NCBI GenBank assembly: GCA_030386875.1
Contig: CM059575.1
Location: forward strand, 49,754,859 to 49,818,858
DNA: 64,000 nucleotides
Origin: Morinoia aosen
Lineage: Eukaryota; Arthropoda; Malacostraca; Amphipoda; Talitridae
Direction: 5' to 3'
Shown: positions 1-12,400 of the stretch, in pieces
How positions within the stretch are numbered: position 1 is the stretch's first letter
Layout of the letters: the number at the start of each line of letters is the position of its first letter
Program-made: the position numbers and the translations under genes
Notes under the pieces: model-generated
Databases searched by the model: none
What the model saw: only the letters and a program-made list of their open reading frames with translations
What the model was told of the DNA's origin: nothing

Positions 1-168
1 TTGACCTTGAAGACAACTCAACATTTGACAACCCTTTAGATCTATCAAATACTGAGCGATATCTAGATCTACTGAGCGAATTTTACTTGAAAAAAGTCCA
101 CATGTGAGTATTTCAGCCAGAAAAAAGTCCCTCTTACGACCCTGCCCGCAAAAAAACCGGTGAGTTAC

Positions 169-407
169 CGGTCATGGGAGTCGACCCAGACAAATTCGTC
201 GGCTGCGGTGACGTTGGTGTTCACGGTTTCGAGAGACGAGTGCCGCACGAGTCTCCTGTTGCTCTCGCCCTCCGACCCAGACATGGAAGAGTAGGTGGAC
301 GTGGAGTAGCTCGTCCTGGAGCCCTGCGAGCGTATGGTCAGCTGCTCGATGGCCAGCCTGATGTCCTCCAAGCCAGTAGCGCTCTCCAGGGTCAGTGAGA
401 GGTCATC
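169..407 (-). CDS. Exon E: conserved N-terminal block of the ABTB-like protein
   Basis: An exon of 239 bases on the minus strand. The acceptor is a pyrimidine-rich tract ending in tttag just above base 407, and the donor CG|gtaact falls at 169/168. It reads in phase 0 from Asp-Asp-Leu-Ser-Leu-Thr-Leu-Glu, then LEDIRLAIEQLTIRS, a Ser/Thr/Tyr-rich stretch (TSYSTSTYSSMSGSEGE), RHSSLETVNTNVTAADEFVW and VDSHD, ending two bases into the next codon. Two weaker acceptors at 383 and 381 exist; only the one at 383 is also in phase, and it would lose eight residues. The block is unlike the low-complexity exons upstream and looks strongly constrained. It resembles the N terminus of ABTB2/BTBD11, where a short acidic helix and an RH-x-S-x-[DE]TVNT motif precede the histone-fold-like and ankyrin regions. 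The next exon lies outside the window. Confidence 0.85.
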
Positions 408-3400
408 CTAAACACGCAAACGAAAATTTTGACTAAAGGAATTTCAAATAACAAAGTTCAATTAACGGAGTCCATATTTTCACACTGGCGCCCCGAATAT
501 CATAATAACTGCACAGCGTTCATCAATTAACACATGAAAACTTCAACACAGAAAATTGTCAAGTAGCTATTAGGAGACTCTACATTATATATGAAAACTG
601 AATATTGAGACAAGTTCTCACACGTAACAGTATTAAAATTGTAATATAAGTTCGTTATGTGATTCTAAATTCGCATTTATTCACACTTAATTAAGATGTT
701 TTCTGATTGATCATCTATACGATTAAATTCTTTTACAATGGCCGGGGACATGAGTACATACATCAAAATATATTTCATGAGGGTTAGAACCTCGTTCTTT
801 TCGGGATGGTTTTCAATGAAGAAACAGCGATCATAGTTAAATCATTGATTATTTCGAGGTTACCTTCAATCGAATGACGAGATTTGAAGGCAACGTAGCC
901 CTTGTCCTTTATTATACTGACACAAGATCAAATAGGGATTCACCACTAACGTTTTTGTCCTTTACGTTTTCACGTCGTATTGTAACTCATCGCAATGGAT
1001 GGAAATCAAGATGTTGCAGCAGTCAGTATCAGCTCTATAACAAAGTATCGGTATAAACATATATAAAAAGGTATATTCTAAGTTAGAAAAATCAAAATAA
1101 CATGAGCCTGAGTGAAATTGATCGCGTATACAGACTATCTCTGGCGACTGTCTAGAGTATTCCAAGGTTGAAAACAGATTACAACATTGAAGATGAGGCT
1201 TCAGTGAGTGCTTCTCAGACCCCTGGGAACAGGAGTGTGATAAAGAATAGAAATAAAAATTATTATCAGCATGGATTGAAGATTGCAGCCGAAGAATAAT
1301 ACTGATAATCAGCATCAGTAGAAACGAAGCACGTACAGTCTCACCTCATTGCAATAATATAACTAGCAGAAAACAATGAACCTCTTCCGGTCAGTTGCGT
1401 GTGCTTGAATGTTTTGATTGTTTGCACGATCTGAGAAGCGTTTTTGATTCACATTGCTGAAATTACAGGAGAATCAGTGAGTGCTTACAGAAGCAGCAGG
1501 CCAGTAACCATAATGTTTACAATTAAGAACAGAGGAATGAAAATCATCGAAAACTTTTCTTAAAAAATGAAGCCCGATGTCCGGTTTTGAGGCAGGAAAA
1601 GCTCGCCTTCTTCTATTTCTAGGTGGTAATGCTACTGGAGAAGAGAAGTTAAAAACAAATGCGTATTCGCAGGTCTGACAACCCAAAGGCCTCTAGAACT
1701 GCAGTTAGGAGCATTTGTCTGTTACAGGACGTGCAAACAAAATGTCTGGGTTACCAAAGTAATTTTCGAAGCCTGGTTTTCAAATTAATTCTGAACAACA
1801 ATAAAGGAACATTTAAAAAATAATAATTCAAGTTCAAGGTATTTCTAATTCTACAAAACGCTATGAGACCCCCGGTATTTCTGAATGAACTGAACGAGGA
1901 TGTGACAATTACCTTCTTGCTCCCATATTGTAGTTACCTTCTTGCTCCCAAATTGTAGTTACCTTCTTGCTCCCATACTGTAGTTACCTTTTTGCTCCCA
2001 ATAATAGTTTAACTTATAGATCAAGTAGTGATCACACAAGATGTTAAAACACACGAGATGAAAGAAACTTTTATTCAGGTATTTCAAATGACACGAAAAA
2101 TCCATGAAATGCCTGTACAAGATCAGTAACTGGTTGAATCGAATTTCAAGTTTTTGAGGTTTTCAAACAGCGCTTGAGATATAGATTATGATGGAACCTG
2201 ATGCAATCAAGTTATTTAAAGCATGGCAACATTCATGAAACGCAACATGAAAATGGAAAAAGTATGTGACTTAAAGTCTCAATTGTCTACTCAACACATT
2301 TAGCCAATTAATATCTTCATGAATTATTTTGCTCAACCTGTTAATTTTGGGGATCTAAATTCTCAGTATTGTTATTTTAACTTAAATACGATGGTACACC
2401 ATATTTCCATCACTAAATAATATACGTTTTTTGGGGACATATATTGTTAAGTCAAATTGTTTTAGTCATATAATAACCTACTTTTTTACTTAATAATCTA
2501 CAGAGGCAATCCTTATCCTACTATTGCAGTCAGTTAGGTATGGTCATGAGCTTCTATTCCTCTTATTCGGCAGTAAGGAACTTCTTAAATCAAATAAGAA
2601 TTATTATCTGGGTCTCCCCAAGTGTTCAAGCTTCTGAAAGAAAGGAACGCATCAAAGCTTATCTACCATAATTTTAACTTGATGAATGCAAGATTTCACG
2701 AATCACAATGCTCAAGCTTTGATTTACATACGAAAAAAATGTCTATTCTCGTTGTGCTTTAGTTTACTCGTTCAAACTCGACACGGACCTTAGCGAGGAG
2801 CGCAGAGCCGCCACCGGGCCGGAAGCGGGCGGCCTTCAGCGGGAGGTGCCCCCGCCTGCCCTGCGCAGGGGGGCGCGTCGCTCCCCCCGCCATCACCCCC
2901 GCAGACAGCCGCTCGTCTTCTGGTACAGACTGCGGGGAACACAATAATTCAATGTAGACCTACATAACAAGTGGTATAAAATTTGAAGTATTGCTTCAGT
3001 ACATACATAAGTCAAAATCTTTTCTTACACGCGGGTTAGTGGAATTAAGGTCACGCATTCCTAGATGCATGCGTGGGGGGTCTCCTGTAGGCGTAGTATC
3101 GGTGAGTATCATTTATAAACATGACGGGAAATGAGCTTTAACGAGGGACAAACGCATGGTGCTGCGGTAACACGCATGGTGTTGCGGTAGCACGCACGGT
3201 GTTACGGTAGCACGGATGGTGTTAAGGTAGAACGCAGGGTGTTACGGTAGCACGCATGGTGTTACGGTAGCACGCACGGTGTTACGGTAGCACGCATGGT
3301 GTTACGGTAGCACGCATGGTGTAACGGTAGCACGCAGGTTGTAGCGGTAACACGCATAGTGTTACGGTAGCACGCATGGTGTTACGGTAGCACGCATGGC

Positions 3401-6400
3401 GTTACGGTAGCACGCATGGTGTTGCGGTAGCACGCATGGTGTTGCGGTAGCATGCATGGTATCACGGTACAGGATAGGCAGGCCGTAACTTGTACACACT
3501 GTACAAATGCTCCGGCCAGCTAAAGAGCTGTCAATAAAATTATTTGCAGTATTCACCGTTAAAAGGAGACCTTTGGCAGCTAATAAAAGCAGGTTAGTTA
3601 GGATGCGTGAGATATTTTAGAACAGAACAATGTTAACAGAGAAAGACTAATTTTAACAAATAATAAATGTTATGCTATATAATGGTTCATGACAAAAAGA
3701 ACACATATATGTAACTATTTTTAAAAAAAAATTGTACATAAATAGTTAGCCTCAACTTCCGTAGAAAATTCTGTGCAAAATCTTCACCAAATTTTCCAGA
3801 AAGGGCTGCACAATCAGTCATGATATCTTATATTGAATTATTGATCTTTGTAAATAGCTTCCTTGTAAAATAAAACAATGGTTTAATAAACGGAATAAGT
3901 TCTAGAACTGGAGTTCGGCTTTGTTACCCTCCACACTCTGCCATAAAATCTCATGCAGAGGAACAGTGTGACGTTAGAGTTTCCGATTCTGATTTCTCTA
4001 TTTTAGCGTCTGTCCGTGGAGTAACAAAGGTTAAAAAACAATTTTTGTGTTTCTTCAGGTGTCTTAATTGATTTCATAATAAGAAAATTAAATGACTGTT
4101 ATAACCTTAGCACGACTTGTGTCGACTTGTCCTCACTTCATTTGACATTAATTTCAAGTCTTCGATGAGATTTGTAATTTTCCTAACTTAAAATCATACC
4201 TTTTGTAATGAACCTCACAGAATTTGCAAGGTTGTCATCAGTAATCTGCTAAACTTGCCAAGTTCATTGAGGCAAATTCGAATGCTGGCAGTCTATACGG
4301 AATACTTCTTATAAGTTGGAATCGATAATAACGTTTCCATGTTAAACGTCTCACTAACACTAATATAACTTAAGAACGAAAATCTGGAAATATAAATATC
4401 GATACATCTCAATATCACAACACTCAGCCTATGAAAACACATTTAAAGAATCTTTTTTAAATTCTTGAGTTGGCATAAAGTACTTTATAATTATTTCCTA
4501 GGACCAAGACGATATAAGGTTTGTAAAATGCTACAATGGTCGAAACAGCGGCAAGTCCTTAAGCGTTTTTAACACCCTTTACCGTGCAACATGAAAATGA
4601 ATGCCTAAAAAGAGCATAGATGCCGTATTCCGTCACTTCAGTCCATATAAAAATTCAAGCACTTATTGTAACTCATTTTCTGAAAAAGTCCGTACACGTA
4701 TTGTTTTCCTTCAAATTACTACGAAATATTAGTGCATTCCTCAATTGACATTTGGTGACTGGCTCCGTTGAGAACAGAGGCGAGCTCTAGTTGATTACAC
4801 CGTCTAGCAATTCTCAACAGTTCATTAAATTCGTGTGACATGAATTCTATAGCGTAATTTTACACTTAGACTCGAACCAGCTCCCTATGTTGCACAGAGT
4901 ATCTGTCTTCCTTTTGTTGCTCGATGACACACTCAGTATTTCATGTCCAGTATACTGCTACAGAATTCATCCGTTCTTCAGGCTTCGTCTACGCTTTTTA
5001 ACGTCGGCCATCTAAAAAAATTGATTGGATTGCTTCAGCCTACAATTTATAGGTTGCACTGCAAGCGCTGCAAATTGCTGAAGGAACCGAGAAGTTACAA
5101 CGTTTAATTTCATTTCATTGTTCACTTTTCAACTTCCACTCAATGTTCCCATAGTAACATTCAAGAAAAATTAATTTTGACGTAGAATACAGTTGAAATT
5201 TGCAATTTAGTGATTTAAATTATAAATACGTTTAAAATTCGGTTGCAACAAGTGCAGCGATGTTCAATTTAAATGTATTGTTCGCACTTCATTGAAATCC
5301 TGAGAAGCTTTTGTGCATTAATAAGCTTCTCACTCACTTACTCTATTCAATTTTCAGACGTACAATTTTCAATTCAATTTTCTTGATAGGGTGAGCTCAC
5401 ATTTGCCATTAACATTCATGACATCACACTCACCATACGTGAAATCAACTTTTAGCCACGTCACAGGTGGCGATTTTGTTAACGCATAGCTGCGCGACAA
5501 CGCTCTGCCACTTGGACTGAGGTGCTGCCAGAGGCGAATTTTTTTTAATTATTTGAAGGTAGCTTCATGGAGCAACATCTGTTTTGGCATGCATGTGAAG
5601 GATTACGATGCAGAGATCACTCTTGCGTTGAACTCGTTCCTGATTAAGCCTAGAGTGCTCTGCCGTTGTTCGTCAGAGAAGTAACATACTGTAGATTACC
5701 TCACCCTCAATATGTGTTTAAAGAAATCCTGAGTCCAAAACCGCCCACCATCATCACCGACTTTGAACTAAAGTTTAATCCTAAATACGTAATACTTTCT
5801 TTTCTACCACAGTTTCCATTCTGTGCAACATTTATTGCTTTGTACGAATGTGCTTATTTTATTTCGTGATACGATCCTTGTACGATGTGGATAACTTCCA
5901 TTTGCCTTTCGTTTGGTAAAGTGAGAGCAAAGATTAATTAATTTTCATAATACAGCAAACAGAACAATCTGAATCTTTACTCAGTACGTAGATGCTGCTC
6001 TTTAACCAATTTCTATCAGCAAAATGATACTATTTCCTTACTTTATGAACTGCCGGTACTGTTAAAACATTCATTATTTAGGCAACTGAACAGAATTGAT
6101 TCATCAAAAATTGACTTTAGGATTTGAGACACGGAGAGAATTTGCATCATATAAACACGGTAAGATGTCGAAAACGAGATGTCAGAGTTGTGTTAATTCA
6201 TGAATATGTCAGGGGAAAATCAAGTGGACAGAATTACGTATATATAAATCACGACATCATGGTACGAAGAAGACTTTTACCATAATAAAATAAAACAATT
6301 AGTCTACAACTACGCAGGGAGAAGCGCTGCGCGTGTTGCAAACCCTAACTGAGCAAAACTACATGGTTCAATTCCCTTGTGTTTATCTGCACTCTCAAAA

Positions 6401-9400
6401 TTAATTCAATTTCTCTCGTGGTCTAGTGTTTAAGCGTACTTGCCGTTCACGTGAAGGGTCGTCAGTTCGAGACCAGGTAAGGCTCGATATTCTTCTCCTT
6501 TCAGAAACGGGAGCACTTAGGACAATTTTCTTTCTCGGTCCAGGTTTTTGAACCGAGAACTGGTTCGACTAAGGGTGGCAGCCAATGCGTCTTGGCATAA
6601 GTTATAAGACATTAGAGAAACCAATATAATAATGAAGGCATCTACGGATGCTTTATTTCCAATCAAGCCTGATACAAATATCACCTTTTACATTGGATTT
6701 TCAAATGCCTTATAACTAACGCCAGGACGCCATGACGCTTTCCCCCGGTCGAGACCGGTACCCATTTCAGACACCTGGGTGGAGTGGGGTATTGTGCTTG
6801 GAATTTTTCTCCTATACCCAACAGAGAAAATCGCCACTGCCAGCGCCGAGACTCGATCCCGGGTCCTTGCCGCACGGCGGCAGAACCTATACCACATGGC
6901 TATGCATATTGCCGCTATGGCGGCAATATGCAAGATGTCATGCATAAATTTCACAAGTATAGAAAGCATCCTCCGAATATTTCTTAATAGCCATTTTGTG
7001 GAATAAAACAAACCCTATGACAGTAAAAGAAATCAAGTCTAAAGCTTGTGAGCTGGAGGCCACGGCGCACCTTCAACGCAGACCGGATGGGGTGCTCGTG
7101 ATGCCGCGGCAGCGTGTCGACCGGCGGCGAAGACGACGTGTGACCGTCAGACATGCTGGCGTGTCCGGATGAGCGGTTGTCGTCTGATGATGACCCGCCT
7201 CCGCCGCCATAACTGTCGTCTCGGCACTGCTCACATATGTTCACTCAGCGACACCACATATTAATGAGTCCAATTAGTGGAAGGCTTAAACGTGCCGCCA
7301 TTAATTAAGCTCAGGTAATTATGATGAATACTTGACCCAAAAGTGTCAAGTGTTTGATGATGTTCGCCTGCTTTTCTCCCGTCAGCTTATTAGACAATGG
7401 GGTAATTTGAATTTTACATGGAATAGGGTAGAAAATTATGGGTTTCTTTAGATATATATCAGGACTACACGGGAAACTGAGAAATATAATATGTCAATAA
7501 AATAGAAAAAAGTGCTCGAGAAGGAGCTTGGCTCACTAAATCATTACCTACCGGGGTAAAGACTGAATTAGTGAACAAACATACTTTTTCTACGAACGAG
7601 TGTAACGCGGTAAACCTTTCGGACACTGATATAAATATAATTTTAATCAAATTTCGAGTGCCAGAATCTGATTTTATGAAAGGCCACGAAAACTCCTCTC
7701 ATTTTCCTATATCCTGCGCATCAAATTTTGAGTGTAAGAATCAAATTTCATTTGCTTTCGAGCAATGTACACTGAGTTTGAGTACACTCAGCCCTGAATA
7801 AGTGCAGTTGTGAGCTGTTATATTCCAGCTTTTTAATTACTCCTAATGAAATCTCGTTATTCATTAGCCGCATCACAAATAAATCAATATTCAAGTCTGG
7901 AATATTCTAGAACAATATCCAACACTCGAATATTTTACAATAGAGGCTTATTTTCTAGAAAAGTATCATGAAAAAAATTTACATTACACCTAAAATATTC
8001 CATGAAAAATTTGAATCCGCTTCCTTAACGTATGGAAATAATTATATCAATGGAATACAGTTGAAACATGAAATTTTCAGCAAAGCGAATTTTATGAGCG
8101 TGAAATACTGTTTCATAATTAGCATTTGCAAGGGACTAATTAGTCATACCTGGATAAGTCGTACTTCATCTACGGAGAGGTGGTGAGGGAACGAGAGAAG
8201 ATTTCGTCGCTTGGACTTGAGTTTGGTGGGTGGTCTCTTGCGGTTCATCATGTTGTGGTCACCGTCTGAGCTGCTTTTGCTGAGAGACCCGCAATCTGTA
8301 GTTTCTGGGCTCATGGAACTGGCGTGGCCTTGGCACTGCGGAGACTCATGTGAGTGTTGAGTGCTTCCTTGGTTGTAAATTTCTGCTTGATCTGACAAAG
8401 ATGACGTTGGAGCTAGTTTAGAAGGTGCTTTGTTCGTCAAAATATTCGGTAAGTCGCTCATTCCAGAACCTTTATGTCCAATTTCAACGTTTTCTTTTTC
8501 AGCTTCGCATTTCAAATCTCCTCCATCTTGGCCACTTGTTGAACCACTGTTACCGCTTAATCTTGCATCAGTTGTGTCTTGGTCATCGACGGCTTTTTCT
8601 GTTCTTGCCGCTGGGTGAATGGGAGGCAAGGGAGAATATGGACCACCGGAGTATTTTTCGAGTAGATATCCCGCTTCCCATACTGGTGCCTGGGATTTCG
8701 AGTTATCTCTCTCTGGGTACTGTTGTATGAATAACCCCGAAGGATCAGAATTGAGAGAAGCTTGACAATTTTCTCGCTTACCGCTAAGAGCAGATGAACT
8801 AGAGTTATTGGCTTTATTAGCATAATCCGTTCGAGAATCAACCATTTTCACAGGAGGAGTTTGGAGTCTCGGAAGATCGTGATGTTTCCCTGAGGGTGAA
8901 GTGACTCGGTGCGGTGAAGTAACTCTTTCTCTGTGAACATTTGAAGGCCCTCCTGATCCTTGAAGCGTCCCAGAAAGCCCCAGAGGCTTAGAATTGAAGT
9001 TAGGCGCTTCACTGCTACGAGGAATGTGAGATTTGTAAGACTGAGGTTTGACTGGATACTCCGCGACTTGACCGTGATATTCCTGCGATGACTTACAAGG
9101 AGAAGGAGGAAGGTCAGGTTTGTTGAGGTATTCCTGAGATTTGCTTTGGTAATCGTGAGGTTTATTCAGGTAACTAGGTTTCTTGGGTGAATAGCTTTCT
9201 GTGTCATTGAAAGGATAGTCATTGGATTTATTAGAGTATTCAGATGATGTCTGCTTAAAATCCTGAGGTATGTTTTTATAGGTATGTGGTTTTTGTGGGA
9301 AGAATTCTTGCCTCTGGTATCCAGATGTAATTCGCTCCCGGACTACGGCGGCGCTATCTCGATGATTTGCACTCTGCGAAGGAAACCGCAAACTGAAGAA

Positions 9401-12400
9401 CTCTCACATACCAGCGGCACAAAAGTCTTAAAGTAAAACGAATTCACCTTAGAGAACGTAAAATGCGAGAAATCGAGGATTATATTCGAAAAATGTATAA
9501 ATATACAAAACTTTCCTTGCTAATCACGGAAATTGATACGTTTAACAACAATATTTCAGTCTTTATTGAAAAAACAAGCTGATTTTTCAAAACATAGCGA
9601 CTCGAAACTACTGACTGGTTTACTCATCCTCGATTACAGCCCATACAGAGAGGCAAGAATAACTGATCGTAGCTAAGGAGTTACAGCTCAGAAACTCAAA
9701 GAGACCAGTGATTCCAAGGTACTGAAACCAAGTATTTTATAACATACTGTATGCTCGAGTGCATGATTCCGCAGATTAAATATCAATTACTTTGTAACAT
9801 CGATATCAGTGATTTCGTAACATAGAAACCAGTAATTTTGTAACATGAATCTCGCTTTTGTGTATCACCCTATATAAATTGGCTATTTTCAATTGCTGAA
9901 TTCTGAATGGAGGCGAAAATTCACTTATGCTAGTTTAAACATAGAGTCAAAATAATTTTAGTGCCATACCTAACTTCCCAGTAATATAGTGTCAAGTTAG
10001 ATACGTATTTCTATAATTTTCATTACGTACTACAGAGCGAAAATCTTTCATTCTCTTGAAACAGTGAATCCGTTCTCTTGACTGATAACAGAATGAGAAT
10101 TTAAATTGTTGTGGATGTGAGGTGAGATTCACACAAACACTTCTCTGATCTCAGAACCGTCGCCCTTTCCCTTGACGTTTAGTGAATTCTCAAAAATTTA
10201 GCATTTTTCTATCATGTGCCAATGACAGGCTGCAAATGAACTGTTAAAATTTTTGCTAAACTGAGACTTTTTTCATGATATAGAAAAAATTTTTTCCAGC
10301 ATATCTGCCCATTGAGATGTTAAGGAAACACTGAAACAACTTTTTGATCCCGCAACCACGAAATCATCAAGTACGCGTATTTTACTGAAAAAGTCTTCGG
10401 ATGAGTTTTTGAACTCTGCCGCAATAGACTTGGACAGACTGGACAATAATACTGAGGCTATTAGGACAAGCTGGACAGCTAATGAAGCAGTACAGGAGAG
10501 CCACAAGTCTGCCCACCTGAGAAGAGTCCCTGAGCGGCGGCGACTTGCTGACGGAGGCAGACGAGGACTCTTGTACAAATCCCGGACGGTGGGACTTGAG
10601 CATCTGCGGCTGCAGCTGCTGCTGACTCTGCAACTGCTGAGTGGAGACCAGCTGATGTAGCTGCTGTGACTTCTGAGTGTGTAACTGCTGAGAGGACACC
10701 AGCTGCTGCATCTGAGACTTACTCTGCTGCTTGGCCTGCACCTGCTGAGCGCCGTGAGCCGCTGGTGGGGTGTCGCTCGGCTGCTTCAAGCTGCTCGGGC
10801 TCGCCTTGCTCACGCTGATGCTCTTCAGCCCGGACACGGGGGCGCTGCTGGCGCAGTTACTCCCGTTTTTGGGGGAAACTTGGCCGCTGCTGGATGTGCT
10901 GATACTGTTCTGAACATTACTCTTATTTGAACAATTTAGGTTCTTGTTAGCATTGGATTGGTGAGGTGGGAGCGCAGGCGGCAAATTACTCGATTCTAAT
11001 AATTTATCTTCCTTGTCAATAAATTGGGGTTCTTGGCCCTGTTTTTTCTTGAGAGCCTGCTGTGACTGATGCTGTTGTTGCTGAAGAGATTGTTGCTGCT
11101 GCTTGTGTTGCTGAGCAGCTTGGGGGGAGGCCTTGCTGTTCATGTTGCCTGCGTCCGTCATGAGGCGCTGGTCCCCCGGCCTGTAATGGACACGTAAAGC
11201 TTTAGTTCACACTTGAAAGTTTACACCTTACAGCTAGTAAAAAGAGACTCACTGAATCCGATTTACAGCTAAATGTTCACCCCTGAATGTCTGATGATTG
11301 AAATAATGTTGGAGTGCTGGATTTTTATTGTCCAAATTTGAGTTACGTTAGAATTTCACAAATAGGGGTATACAAAGAAAAAATATGTCCATCGAATTCG
11401 TATGTAAACTGTATTTCCACGCTATTACTCTCACCTAGAGATAAGATTAATGATGAGGTATTCATTAGCATGGAAGCACATGCAGTGAGAAAATTTAATT
11501 CTTCATCATTATCGTACAATGTATGCGTTGGAGCCTGTTTCTTCTTCTTCAAAGCGAGCGCAACAAACAATATGTATTTACAAGGCTGCCTTCTCCTCAC
11601 ACAAAATATCGCTGACGAAGCAACGCAGCGCTCGACCCCAGTACACGGATCTAACCAACTTTTCGACCACCAATATCCAATCCGCCTACATCAAAATTCT
11701 ACGTAATCTCAATATTTTTGTCAATTAAATTCTGGACGATTATGAAGTCAGCAAACATCATTTTGAAAAATCAGTTTCTCTTCATTTCGATGCTCAAGGC
11801 ACCATGCTCTACAGGTTTTCTTCTTGCCTTCCAAAAGGTAAAATGTTATCAGGCTTACATTTGTACTCCGTTTCCTATATCTATTATCCAATTGGAGAAA
11901 ACGATGATCTCGCTCAATATTATTGAGCGGTCCACAGAGATAATAGTCAGAAGGTGCAAGACCTAGATTTTCAGCACTGTATTCCAGTGCTAGAAAGATT
12001 ATCTCAACGATGCGGTCGCCCGTAGTAGAATGCATCTGCGTGACAGAAGGCAACTTTTTAGAGAACTGCCTCAGCAACTGAGACTAACAGCTGATAAGCC
12101 TCGTACCCATTTCAGGACGTGATGCATTTAGCTAATGAGGGAAATATATCACCGCCCTCACGAGAGAAGAATAGCCAGGAAAGATGGAGGTTGCGATCCA
12201 AGAAAATCACAATACTCGCTGTTAGAGTGAAAATAGTTGCTTTCCAGTGGGTATTGGTGATGTCACAATGTGCAATAAGCAGAACAGGTAGACACTAGCT
12301 GAATATTGCGGGGGGTGAGGCTTAAGAAAGGCCTGTTTCATAAATTACAAACGCATAGCTGTGTGATAATTAGAATTTAACCTTAAGAATAATTTTAGGT

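Larger units (their letters stand above)
2930..7070 (-). other. Intron between exon D and the optional exon
   Basis: Holds the 20-bp minisatellite (3151-3470), two tRNA-derived SINEs (6415-6613 and 6703-6903) and a perfect hairpin (6903-6932). From 3480 to 6410 I see only AT-rich unique sequence. The plus-strand frame at 5666-5869 has no recognisable features. Confidence 0.7.

Noticed and set aside
174..398. Plus-strand frame opposite exon E
   Set aside because: Shadow of the conserved minus-strand exon.
3151..3470. CRISPR-like array
   Set aside because: Units are directly head to tail with no spacers, and the DNA is eukaryotic.
8425..8841. Frames on both strands overlapping exon C
   Set aside because: Shadows of exon C, which has clean splice borders and the only phase-compatible frame.
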